Shown here: positions 1-6,783 of the stretch, one piece after another
Layout of the letters: every line of letters starts with the position of its first letter
Position numbering within the stretch: the stretch's first letter is position 1
Notes under the pieces: generated by a model
The model's database searches: none
What the model saw: only the letters and a program-made list of their open reading frames with translations
Told to the model about the DNA's origin: nothing
Assembly (NCBI GenBank): GCA_022402405.1
Contig: JAKRSG010000106.1
Coordinates: forward strand, 1 to 23,795
Direction of reading: 5' to 3'
DNA from: Bacteroidia bacterium
GTDB taxonomy: Bacteria > Bacteroidota > Bacteroidia > UKL13-3
DNA length: 23,795 bases
Made by a program: the position numbers and the translations under genes

Positions 1-1410
1 CTGGCTGATCCAAAAACCTCTGTTTCTATGACTATTAATGGTCCGGCAGCCATTATCTGCGCATTTTTTATGAATGCGGCTATCGACCAACAATGTGAGA
101 TTTATATCAAACAAAACGGTTTAGAAGACGAAGTAAATGCTAAAATTGAAGCTATCTACAATGCTAAAGGCCTAGAAAGACCTAAGTATAATGGTCAGCT
201 ACCAGAAGGAAACGACGGTTTAGGTTTAATGCTATTAGGCGTTACCGGCGATATGGTGCTACCTGCTGAAGTGTACCAAAAAATCAAAAAAGACACCTTA
301 AAACAAGTAAGAGGAACGGTTCAGGCCGATATCTTAAAAGAAGACCAAGCGCAGAACACTTGTATATTTTCAACGGAGTTTAGCTTGCGCGTAATGGGCG
401 ATGTGCAGCAATATTTTATTAACGAAGGCGTACGAAATTTCTACTCAGTTTCTATCAGCGGATACCACATTGCAGAAGCTGGCGCCAATCCAATAACCCA
501 ATTGGCACTAACTCTTTCTAACGGATTTACCTTTGTGGAGTATTACCTCAGCAGAGGAATGAACATTGATGATTTTGCTCCCAATTTATCGTTCTTCTTT
601 TCTAATGGTATTGACCCAGAGTATGCGGTAATTGGAAGAGTTGCCAGAAGAATTTGGGCCAAGGCCATGAAGTTAAAATATGGTGGTAACGAACGCAGTC
701 AGATGCTTAAATACCACATCCAAACCAGTGGTAGAAGCTTGCACGCACAAGAAATAGATTTTAACGATATACGCACAACCCTGCAAGCACTATATGCTAT
801 TTACGATAATTGCAATAGTCTACATACCAATGCTTACGATGAGGCCATAACAACGCCAACAGAAGAATCTGTGCGCAGGGCTATGGCTATTCAGTTAATC
901 ATTAACCGCGAGTTGGGTTTAGCCAAAAATGAAAATCCGCTACAAGGCGCATTTATCATTGAAGAGCTTACCGATTTAGTTGAAGAAGCAGTATTATCTG
1001 AATTTGATAAAATTACCGAGAGAGGTGGTGTGTTGGGTGCCATGGAAACCATGTACCAACGTAATAAAATTCAGGAAGAAAGTATGTTCTACGAAATGCA
1101 AAAACATACAGGAGAGTTCCCAATTATTGGTGTAAATACGTTCTTATCATCTAAAGGCTCGCCAACCGTTTTACCTAAAGAGGTTATTCGTTCTACCACC
1201 GAAGAGAAAGAATTTCAAATTAGCAGGTTAAACGAGCTTAAGAAAATGAATGCTGATAAAGGTTCAGAAATGTTAAAACGCTTGCAACATGTAGCCATTC
1301 ATAATCAAAACATTTTTGAAGAACTCATGGAAACCGTAAAATACTGCTCATTAGGTCAGATAACCCAAGCTTTGTTTGAAGTTGGTGGTCAGTATAGAAG
1401 GAATATGTAG
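1..1410 (+). CDS. icmF: Fused isobutyryl-CoA mutase IcmF, C-terminal part (5' end outside window)
   Basis: The frame is open from base 1 and ends at 1408-1410, giving 469 residues of the substrate-binding and catalytic part of a B12-dependent acyl-CoA mutase. The family interconverts isobutyryl-CoA and n-butyryl-CoA (or methylmalonyl-CoA and succinyl-CoA) by a radical rearrangement. Seen: the SVSMTINGPA motif at residues 8-17, SISGYHIAEAGA with the active-site Tyr-His (His at 466-468), QTSGRSLHAQEI, SLHTNAYDEA, and the IcmF-like end EVGGQYRRNM. At the position of the methylmalonyl-CoA mutase arginine (R207 in the Propionibacterium enzyme, motif RNTYIYP) this protein has glutamine (QNTCIF, codon 352-354). 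Isobutyryl-CoA mutases carry Gln there, which argues against methylmalonyl-CoA mutase. In IcmF the B12-binding and MeaB-like GTPase domains precede this region, so they should lie just left of the window; that is inferred, not seen. Confidence 0.9.
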   Translation: MADPKTSVSMTINGPAAIICAFFMNAAIDQQCEIYIKQNGLEDEVNAKIEAIYNAKGLERPKYNGQLPEGNDGLGLMLLGVTGDMVLPAEVYQKIKKDTLKQVRGTVQADILKEDQAQNTCIFSTEFSLRVMGDVQQYFINEGVRNFYSVSISGYHIAEAGANPITQLALTLSNGFTFVEYYLSRGMNIDDFAPNLSFFFSNGIDPEYAVIGRVARRIWAKAMKLKYGGNERSQMLKYHIQTSGRSLHAQEIDFNDIRTTLQALYAIYDNCNSLHTNAYDEAITTPTEESVRRAMAIQLIINRELGLAKNENPLQGAFIIEELTDLVEEAVLSEFDKITERGGVLGAMETMYQRNKIQEESMFYEMQKHTGEFPIIGVNTFLSSKGSPTVLPKEVIRSTTEEKEFQISRLNELKKMNADKGSEMLKRLQHVAIHNQNIFEELMETVKYCSLGQITQALFEVGGQYRRNM

Positions 1411-1479
1411 GAAAAGCAAAATTCGAAATACTAAATACTAAATTCGAAAAGTACTTAGTTTAGGCTTATTTTAATGGAA

Positions 1480-1516
1480 GTAAACTTTGAGACAGCTCAG
1501 CTGTTTTAAGGTTTAC
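1480..1516. terminator. Long hairpin between convergent icmF and the sensor kinase gene
   Basis: An imperfect inverted repeat starts GTAAAC and ends GTTTAC. It folds into about 17 base pairs, with three G-U wobbles in the + strand reading, around a 3-base loop (TCA). It lies in the 114 bp between two convergent stop codons, so it could end transcription from both sides. No run of T follows it on either strand, which makes it an atypical intrinsic terminator. Confidence 0.5.
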
Positions 1517-1524
1517 TGCTGTTT

Positions 1525-4050
1525 CTAAGCTAAGGATTGCACACCTTTTTTGTTAGAATTAAACAAGGCATAACCAAGACGTTCTTTTAAATCATCGGGG
1601 TTAAACGGTTTAAAGATATAATCATTCATGCCTACTTCGTAAACTTTTTGGCGGAACTGCATTTCGTTTTCTGCAGTTAATGCAATGATTGGAATGTTGC
1701 GCTTGCGAGGATTCTCCATTTTGCGTATAAGCTTGGTGGCTTCTATCCCATCCATTTCTGGCATGTGAATATCCATTAAAATGGCATCGTAATTGGCTTC
1801 TTCTAACCTGCTAATTCCTTCTTTACCATTGAGAGCAATTTCTGTAATAACGCCCCATTTCTGCAAAAACTGACGAATAACCATCACATTCATCATATTA
1901 TCTTCTACCACTAAAACGCGTTTTCCTTTGATAGAATCTTCGAAAGAGGCAGTTACAGAACTCTTGCCCACAGAGGCACTTCTGCTTACCTCAAAATTTA
2001 TAGAGAAAGAGAATTTTGATCCTTTACCCACCACACTTTCTACTTGCAGCTTGCTATGTAAATTATCTAAAATGCGCTTACAGATAGACAATCCCAATCC
2101 GGTGCCGCCAAATTTGCGCGTAGTGTTGGCATCTGCCTGGGTAAAGCTATTGAAAATTTGTCCTTGTTTGGCAGATGGTATACCTATTCCAGTATCGCTT
2201 ATGACAAAATACACCAAAGCATGATTTATAGTAGATAGCTGTAAATTAACCTCTAATTTTACATAACCAGATTCGGTAAATTTGATAGCATTATTAACCA
2301 AATTTATGAGCAACTGATTAATTCTAAGCGGATCTCCTTTTAGTACATTTGGTATTTTATTATCGATGGTTACCATCAACTCAATGCCCTTTTCGGCAGC
2401 TTTAATGGTAAACAATTCTTTTACATCTAACACCAAATCGCGCAGGTTAAAATCTATATTTTCTAACTGCAATTTACCCGATTCCATTTTACTAAAATCA
2501 AGGATATTGTTTACTAAATGTAATAAATTATCGCTGCTAATTTTTAGGATATTTAGGTTTTCAATTTGCTCTTGTTTAGGGTCAGACAATAATAATAAAT
2601 TACTTACGCCAACAATAGCATTAAGAGGAGTACGTATTTCGTGACTAATAGTAGAAATAAACTGAGACTTCACATTATAGGCTTCCTCGGCTGCTTCTTT
2701 TGCCTGAACCACCTCTATATTTTTTACCTGAAGAATTTTATTTTGCACCTCGATTTTACGCTGCTTTAACTGCAAGTTCTTGAAGGCCTTTTTAACTTTT
2801 GCTAAGTAAAATAATAACAAGCCTGTGCTCGCAAATGCCAATAAAATGAGGGTTAAGGTTAAGCCGTTTTTAAAAAACTCCTTTTCCTTTTCAATTTCAT
2901 TAACTAGTTTTTGCTTTTCGGCTAAATCCAGCTTATGATCTTCCTCCATTTGTGCCATTATTAGCCTACTTTCTTGTTGCAAAACACTGTCTGAAACAGC
3001 TTTGGATAACTTCAGATACTCGTTTGCCTCTTGATATCTACCGTTTGCTTCAAGAATTTTGCTATAAATTTCATACGCCTCTTGCAAATAAGGAAAAGCG
3101 TGAGCTAATTTGGCATCTTTAATGGCCAATCTAACAAAATATAGGGCAGAATCAGTTTTATTGATTTGTAAATATACAGTGGCTAAATTGTTATAAGTAT
3201 TGGATAAACCTAAATATTCACCGGCCCTTTGTTTCATTTTAAGAGCCATAAATAAATAATGTTTGGCAAGCGAATAATTTCTTAAATCGGTTTGAACCAC
3301 TCCTAAATTATTGTAGCTAAGTGCCAAATTTTCTGGGATATCAGAAATGCTATCAATTTGATATACTTTATTAAAATAAAGCAAGGCCTTTTCCGGATTT
3401 TTAGTCTCTTGGAAACATATGGCCATATTATTATAAGCATTGGCTAAAATATCTTGGTCTTTTAAACCTTCTCCTATCAGAACCGCTTCTTTATAAAAAT
3501 AAAGAGCCATTTGATAATTCTTTTGTAGTTGATAAATTAACCCAATATTATTTTTAACATTAGCTATACCTACCGCATCTCCTATGGTTTGAAAATTTAA
3601 TAATGCAGCATAATAGGTGCTAGTAGCTAATCTGTATTTACCCTGACGTTCATATAATATCCCTAACAAATTTAAAGCTTTTGCTTTAGGACCATGCATT
3701 TCAACATCGCCAAATAAATCTGCCGATTCTTTTAGCAAGGTTATTACACTATCATTGGAAATAACATCTTGAAACAGCTCGACTATTAACAAATTTGCTT
3801 TTGCTAAACCCTTTTTATATCCAACTTCTTTCGCTAAATCCAGTGATTTGTATGCATGAGATATAGTGCTAGGATTTTTCAACCGAGCATATTGTATCGC
3901 CAATAAATAATGTGCATCAACCTTTTCTTCTGGAGTAAAATTGCCACGCGTAATCTCGAGCAAACTATCGGTATTTATCCGCTCTTGTGCCAAGGCAGGT
4001 TGGATCAAACCAACCAGAATACATAAATACAGAAGGAATGTATATTTCAT
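1525..4050 (-). CDS. TPR-containing hybrid sensor histidine kinase with C-terminal receiver domain
   Basis: An 841-residue membrane sensor kinase. It has a signal peptide (about 1-21, ending ALA-Q) and a periplasmic part of tetratricopeptide repeats (about 40-345; repeated Y.NNLG..Y....Y..AL patterns). A predicted coiled coil and one membrane helix (about 394-416) follow, then a second coiled coil (about 418-460). The kinase core shows the H-box ISHEIRTPLN with phospho-acceptor H470, the N-box NLVNNAIKF (583-591), G1 DTGIGIP (619-625) and G2 GGTGLGLS (648-655). The receiver domain has the acidic pair E716-D717, phospho-acceptor D760 in LMDIHMPEMDG, and K814 in IFKPF. There is no HPt or DNA-binding output in the protein and no response regulator next door, so its partner is unknown. 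The signal is probably sensed through the TPRs or an interacting protein. It is divergent from pdxJ across 69 bp. Confidence 0.93.
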   Translation of the reverse strand: MKYTFLLYLCILVGLIQPALAQERINTDSLLEITRGNFTPEEKVDAHYLLAIQYARLKNPSTISHAYKSLDLAKEVGYKKGLAKANLLIVELFQDVISNDSVITLLKESADLFGDVEMHGPKAKALNLLGILYERQGKYRLATSTYYAALLNFQTIGDAVGIANVKNNIGLIYQLQKNYQMALYFYKEAVLIGEGLKDQDILANAYNNMAICFQETKNPEKALLYFNKVYQIDSISDIPENLALSYNNLGVVQTDLRNYSLAKHYLFMALKMKQRAGEYLGLSNTYNNLATVYLQINKTDSALYFVRLAIKDAKLAHAFPYLQEAYEIYSKILEANGRYQEANEYLKLSKAVSDSVLQQESRLIMAQMEEDHKLDLAEKQKLVNEIEKEKEFFKNGLTLTLILLAFASTGLLLFYLAKVKKAFKNLQLKQRKIEVQNKILQVKNIEVVQAKEAAEEAYNVKSQFISTISHEIRTPLNAIVGVSNLLLLSDPKQEQIENLNILKISSDNLLHLVNNILDFSKMESGKLQLENIDFNLRDLVLDVKELFTIKAAEKGIELMVTIDNKIPNVLKGDPLRINQLLINLVNNAIKFTESGYVKLEVNLQLSTINHALVYFVISDTGIGIPSAKQGQIFNSFTQADANTTRKFGGTGLGLSICKRILDNLHSKLQVESVVGKGSKFSFSINFEVSRSASVGKSSVTASFEDSIKGKRVLVVEDNMMNVMVIRQFLQKWGVITEIALNGKEGISRLEEANYDAILMDIHMPEMDGIEATKLIRKMENPRKRNIPIIALTAENEMQFRQKVYEVGMNDYIFKPFNPDDLKERLGYALFNSNKKGVQSLA

Positions 4051-4066
4051 CTCAACACAAATAGCC

Positions 4067-4096
4067 TTTACAAATGTTTCATTTAAGCTACATTTG
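4067..4096 (+). promoter_or_regulatory. Candidate Bacteroidota promoter for pdxJ
   Basis: TACATTTG at 4089-4096 matches the Bacteroidota -7 consensus TAnnTTTG. TTTA at 4067-4070, 18 bases upstream, is one base from the -33 box TTTG. The box ends 23 bases before the pdxJ ATG, implying a short leader. Confidence 0.5.
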
Positions 4097-4119
4097 CCAT
4101 CACTTATTAAGGTAACAAT

Positions 4120-4836
4120 ATGATTAAATTGTCTGTAAACATAAACAAACTTGCACTCATTCGCAATTCAAGAGGCGGAAATAATCCTAATGTAATAAAA
4201 TCTGCTTTAGATTGCGAAAAATTTGGTGCAGACGGCATAACTGTTCATCCTCGTCCGGATGAAAGACACATTCGTTATTCAGATGTTTATGAGTTAAAAT
4301 CTGTTTTACAAACAGAACTAAATGTAGAGGGAAACCCTAAAGAAAAGCGTTTTATGGATTTAGTTCTCGCCGTTAAACCTGCTCAAGTTACTCTTGTTCC
4401 TGATCACCCCAACCAACTTACTAGTAATCATGGTTGGGATACCCAAAAAGAGCTTCACTTTTTACAAGATATCATCGCTCAACTAAAAGAAGAAGGGATA
4501 AGAACCTCTATTTTTGTTGATCCAAATCCAGATATTGTAGAAGGTGCACTTGCTACCCAAACGGATCGTATTGAATTGTACACCGAGGAATTTGCCTCAC
4601 AGTATCTCAAAAATCCAGAACTAGCCATTAAGCCATACTTAGTAGCGGCTCAAAAAGCCCAAGAATTAAATCTAGGTTTAAATGCGGGTCACGATTTAAG
4701 TCTTGAAAACCTTGCCTTTTTCAGCAGAGAAATTCCTTCACTACTTGAAGTTTCTATTGGTCACGCATTGGTTTGCGATGCGCTCTATTATGGATTAGAA
4801 AATACCGTAGCGATGTATAAACGCTGTTTAAACTAA
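4120..4836 (+). CDS. pdxJ: Pyridoxine 5'-phosphate synthase
   Basis: PdxJ condenses 1-deoxy-D-xylulose 5-phosphate with 3-amino-2-oxopropyl phosphate to pyridoxine 5'-phosphate, the last ring-forming step of the DXP-dependent vitamin B6 route in the cytoplasm. The 238-residue length is normal for this TIM-barrel enzyme. Seen: the N-terminal strand LSVNINKLALIRNSRGG, the active-site stretch GITVHPRPDERHI (H43, R45), NVEGNP with the likely catalytic Glu70, DRIELYTE, and the phosphate-binding NAGHDL. The ATG at 4120 places the first strand correctly. It is monocistronic: divergent from the sensor kinase and followed by a strong terminator. The oxidase for its product, pdxH, is in the same window at 13272. 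Confidence 0.97.
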   Translation: MIKLSVNINKLALIRNSRGGNNPNVIKSALDCEKFGADGITVHPRPDERHIRYSDVYELKSVLQTELNVEGNPKEKRFMDLVLAVKPAQVTLVPDHPNQLTSNHGWDTQKELHFLQDIIAQLKEEGIRTSIFVDPNPDIVEGALATQTDRIELYTEEFASQYLKNPELAIKPYLVAAQKAQELNLGLNAGHDLSLENLAFFSREIPSLLEVSIGHALVCDALYYGLENTVAMYKRCLN

Positions 4837-4868
4837 AAAAAAGAGCTCAAAATTGAGCTCTTTTTTTT
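4835..4868. terminator. Bidirectional intrinsic terminator between pdxJ and purA
   Basis: A perfect inverted repeat (GAGCTCAA / TTGAGCTC around AA) is flanked by eight A on the left and eight T on the right. It is a canonical Rho-independent terminator in both directions, directly after the pdxJ stop. The T run overlaps the purA stop codon. Confidence 0.93.
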
Positions 4869-6135
4869 AGTTTTTATGAATCGTTTCTTCCCTATCCGGA
4901 CCAACAGAAATAATATTTATCGGAACTTCAATTTGCTTTTCAACGTAATCTATATACGTTTTAAAGGTCTCAGGAAGTTGAGAATACTCGCGTATTTTGG
5001 TTAAATCTTCTTTCCATCCAGGGAACGATTTGTATTGCGGTATAACCGTTTCATCTAACAAATCAAATGGTATTTGGCTGCTTATGTCTGAACCAATTTT
5101 ATACGAATCGCACACCTGAACTTCTTCAAATCCGCTTAACACATCGCTCTTGGTGCAAATTAAATCTGTAACACCGTTTAACATGATAGCGTATTTTAAT
5201 CCAGGCAAATCTAACCAACCAGTACGGCGTGGTCTGCCGGTGGTAGCACCAAATTCGTGCCCCAATTTACGCAATAACTCTCCCGTTTCATTTTCTTGCT
5301 CTGTTGGAAATGGTCCGTTACCCACACGAGTACAATAAGCCTTAAAGATACCAAACACCTTGTTTATCTTTTGAGGTGCAATTCCTAATCCGCTGCAAGC
5401 GCCACCCGTTATGGTGTTTGATGAGGTAACAAAAGGATAAGAACCAAAATCTATATCTAACAAAGTTCCTTGTGCACCTTCTGCCAACACCTTTTTACCA
5501 TCACTGATTAATTGGTTTACAAAATATTCTGAGTTAACAATTTTAAATTGCTTTAAGTATTCTACTGCCTCAAAAAATGCAGGTTCATGTTCGGCCAAGT
5601 TGTATTCATAGTTTAATGAATCTAGCAATTTCTTGTGATTGCTAACGGCAGTTTGGTACTTTGATAAGAAGTTTTTACCAATTAAATCACCAATTCTTAA
5701 TCCGCTTCTGCCTATTTTATCCTGGTAGGTTGGACTAATACCCCTTAAGGTTGAACCAACCTTATGAACCCCTTTATATGCTTCGCTGGCAGCATCTACC
5801 AAACGATGTGTTGGCAAAATAACGTGAGCTTTTTCGGAGATATATAAATTCTTTCTGATGTTTACACCAGTAGTCTCTGCCTTTTCAATTTCTTTTTTAA
5901 GTTGCACTGGGTCTACCACTACCCCATTACCAATAATATTTATGCAATGCTCATGAAAAATGCCCGATGGAATGGTATTTAAAACATACTTATTACCACC
6001 AAACTCTAGAGAGTGCCCAGCGTTTGGTCCGCCCTGAAACCTAGCTACTACATCGTATTTTGGAGTAAGAACATCTACAATTTTTCCTTTGCCCTCATCG
6101 CCCCATTGCAATCCTAAAACAACATCAACCTTCAT
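4867..6135 (-). CDS. purA: Adenylosuccinate synthetase
   Basis: PurA joins IMP and aspartate using GTP to make adenylosuccinate, the first committed step to AMP. The 422-residue length is normal. Seen: the P-loop-like GLQWGDEGKGK (8-18) with catalytic D13 and K16, NAGHS with catalytic H41, EGAQGTLLDIDFGSYPFVTSS, the GRPRRTGW region that contributes to IMP and aspartate binding, and the guanine-binding KSDVLSGF. It starts 1 bp after the fur stop codon and is almost certainly co-transcribed with it. In E. coli, (p)ppGpp inhibits PurA, which may be relevant because rel/spoT is the next gene upstream of fur on the same strand. Confidence 0.98.
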   Translation of the reverse strand: MKVDVVLGLQWGDEGKGKIVDVLTPKYDVVARFQGGPNAGHSLEFGGNKYVLNTIPSGIFHEHCINIIGNGVVVDPVQLKKEIEKAETTGVNIRKNLYISEKAHVILPTHRLVDAASEAYKGVHKVGSTLRGISPTYQDKIGRSGLRIGDLIGKNFLSKYQTAVSNHKKLLDSLNYEYNLAEHEPAFFEAVEYLKQFKIVNSEYFVNQLISDGKKVLAEGAQGTLLDIDFGSYPFVTSSNTITGGACSGLGIAPQKINKVFGIFKAYCTRVGNGPFPTEQENETGELLRKLGHEFGATTGRPRRTGWLDLPGLKYAIMLNGVTDLICTKSDVLSGFEEVQVCDSYKIGSDISSQIPFDLLDETVIPQYKSFPGWKEDLTKIREYSQLPETFKTYIDYVEKQIEVPINIISVGPDREETIHKN

Positions 6136-6136
6136 A

Positions 6137-6640
6137 TCAATTTTCTTTTTTTATTACTTTCTTGCACGACAAACAATTATTGTCGGCATCTAAAACAGGA
6201 TCACCAAACAGGTATAACGAGTGGTTCGTTATAGAAAACTGCATAAGTTCACCCATGGTATTTTTTATCTGTTGCAACCTTGGGTCACAAAATTCGAGTA
6301 CCTCATTACAATGATTGCAAATGAGGTGATCATGTTGCCTAAAGCCGTATGAACGCTCATACCTTGAAATATTTTTCCCAAACTGATGTTTTATCACCAA
6401 TCCGCAATCCAACAGTAAATCGAGCGTATTGTAAACGGTAGCACGACTCACCCTGTAGTTTCTATTTTTCATATGCTCAAACAAAGTTTCTACATCAAAA
6501 TGTTCTTTGTTAGAATATATTTCATCCAAAATAGCAAACCTCTCCGGAGTTTTACGTTGTTGGTGTTTTTCCAGGTATTCTACAAACCTGTTTTTCACCT
6601 CCAATTTCAACTTTTCTGCATTTTGTAACTCAAACGACAT
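6137..6640 (-). CDS. fur: Fur-family metal-responsive transcriptional repressor (Fur/PerR/Zur type)
   Basis: A 167-residue Fur-family regulator. The winged-helix half includes TPERFAILDEIY and the recognition helix VSRATVYNTLDLL (64-76). The dimerization half has the metal-rich HDHLICNHC (H103, H105, C108, C111) and a second CxxC pair, C156-LS-C159, together forming the expected structural Cys4 zinc site. Family members repress iron-uptake, peroxide-stress or zinc-uptake genes when metal-loaded, and the sequence alone does not say which. It is the first gene of a fur-purA pair with a good promoter at 6660-6688. A palindrome at 6724-6738, upstream of that promoter, could be an operator but does not look like a classical AT-rich Fur box. 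Confidence 0.92.
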   Translation of the reverse strand: MSFELQNAEKLKLEVKNRFVEYLEKHQQRKTPERFAILDEIYSNKEHFDVETLFEHMKNRNYRVSRATVYNTLDLLLDCGLVIKHQFGKNISRYERSYGFRQHDHLICNHCNEVLEFCDPRLQQIKNTMGELMQFSITNHSLYLFGDPVLDADNNCLSCKKVIKKEN

Positions 6641-6659
6641 CTATCTATTTTTCTTGGGT

Positions 6660-6688
6660 CAAAGTTAATATAATCTGTAAAACATCAA
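6660..6688 (-). promoter_or_regulatory. Bacteroidota promoter for the fur-purA operon
   Basis: Read on the minus strand: TTG (6688-6686), an 18-base spacer, then TAACTTTG (6667-6660). Both boxes and the spacing fit the Bacteroidota TTG / TAnnTTTG promoter. The -7 box ends 19 bases before the fur ATG. It is among the best promoter matches in the window. Confidence 0.75.
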
Positions 6689-6723
6689 TCAAGCTTTCCA
6701 AATGTTCAAAAATAAAGGTATTA

Positions 6724-6738
6724 GGTTCGGCCCGAACC
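6724..6738. promoter_or_regulatory. GC-rich palindrome between rel/spoT and fur
   Basis: GGTTCGGCCCGAACC is a perfect 7+1+7 inverted repeat in otherwise AT-rich DNA. It lies 45 bp past the rel stop codon and about 35 bp upstream of the fur -33 box. As RNA it could form a 6-bp stem with a 3-base loop and act as a rel terminator, but no T run follows directly. As DNA its odd-centred symmetry suits a dimeric repressor. Its role is undecided. Confidence 0.5.
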
Positions 6739-6783
6739 AAAAATATTTACTGAAAATCAGACACATATTATAAATGAGAGGAA

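Noticed and set aside
1..1410. Label of methylmalonyl-CoA mutase large subunit
   Set aside because: Gln replaces the discriminating Arg and the C-terminus is of the IcmF type.
1928..2644. Two plus-strand open frames (98 and 92 codons) inside the sensor kinase gene
   Set aside because: They are antisense to the well-supported kinase and receiver domains and show no recognisable motif or start signal.
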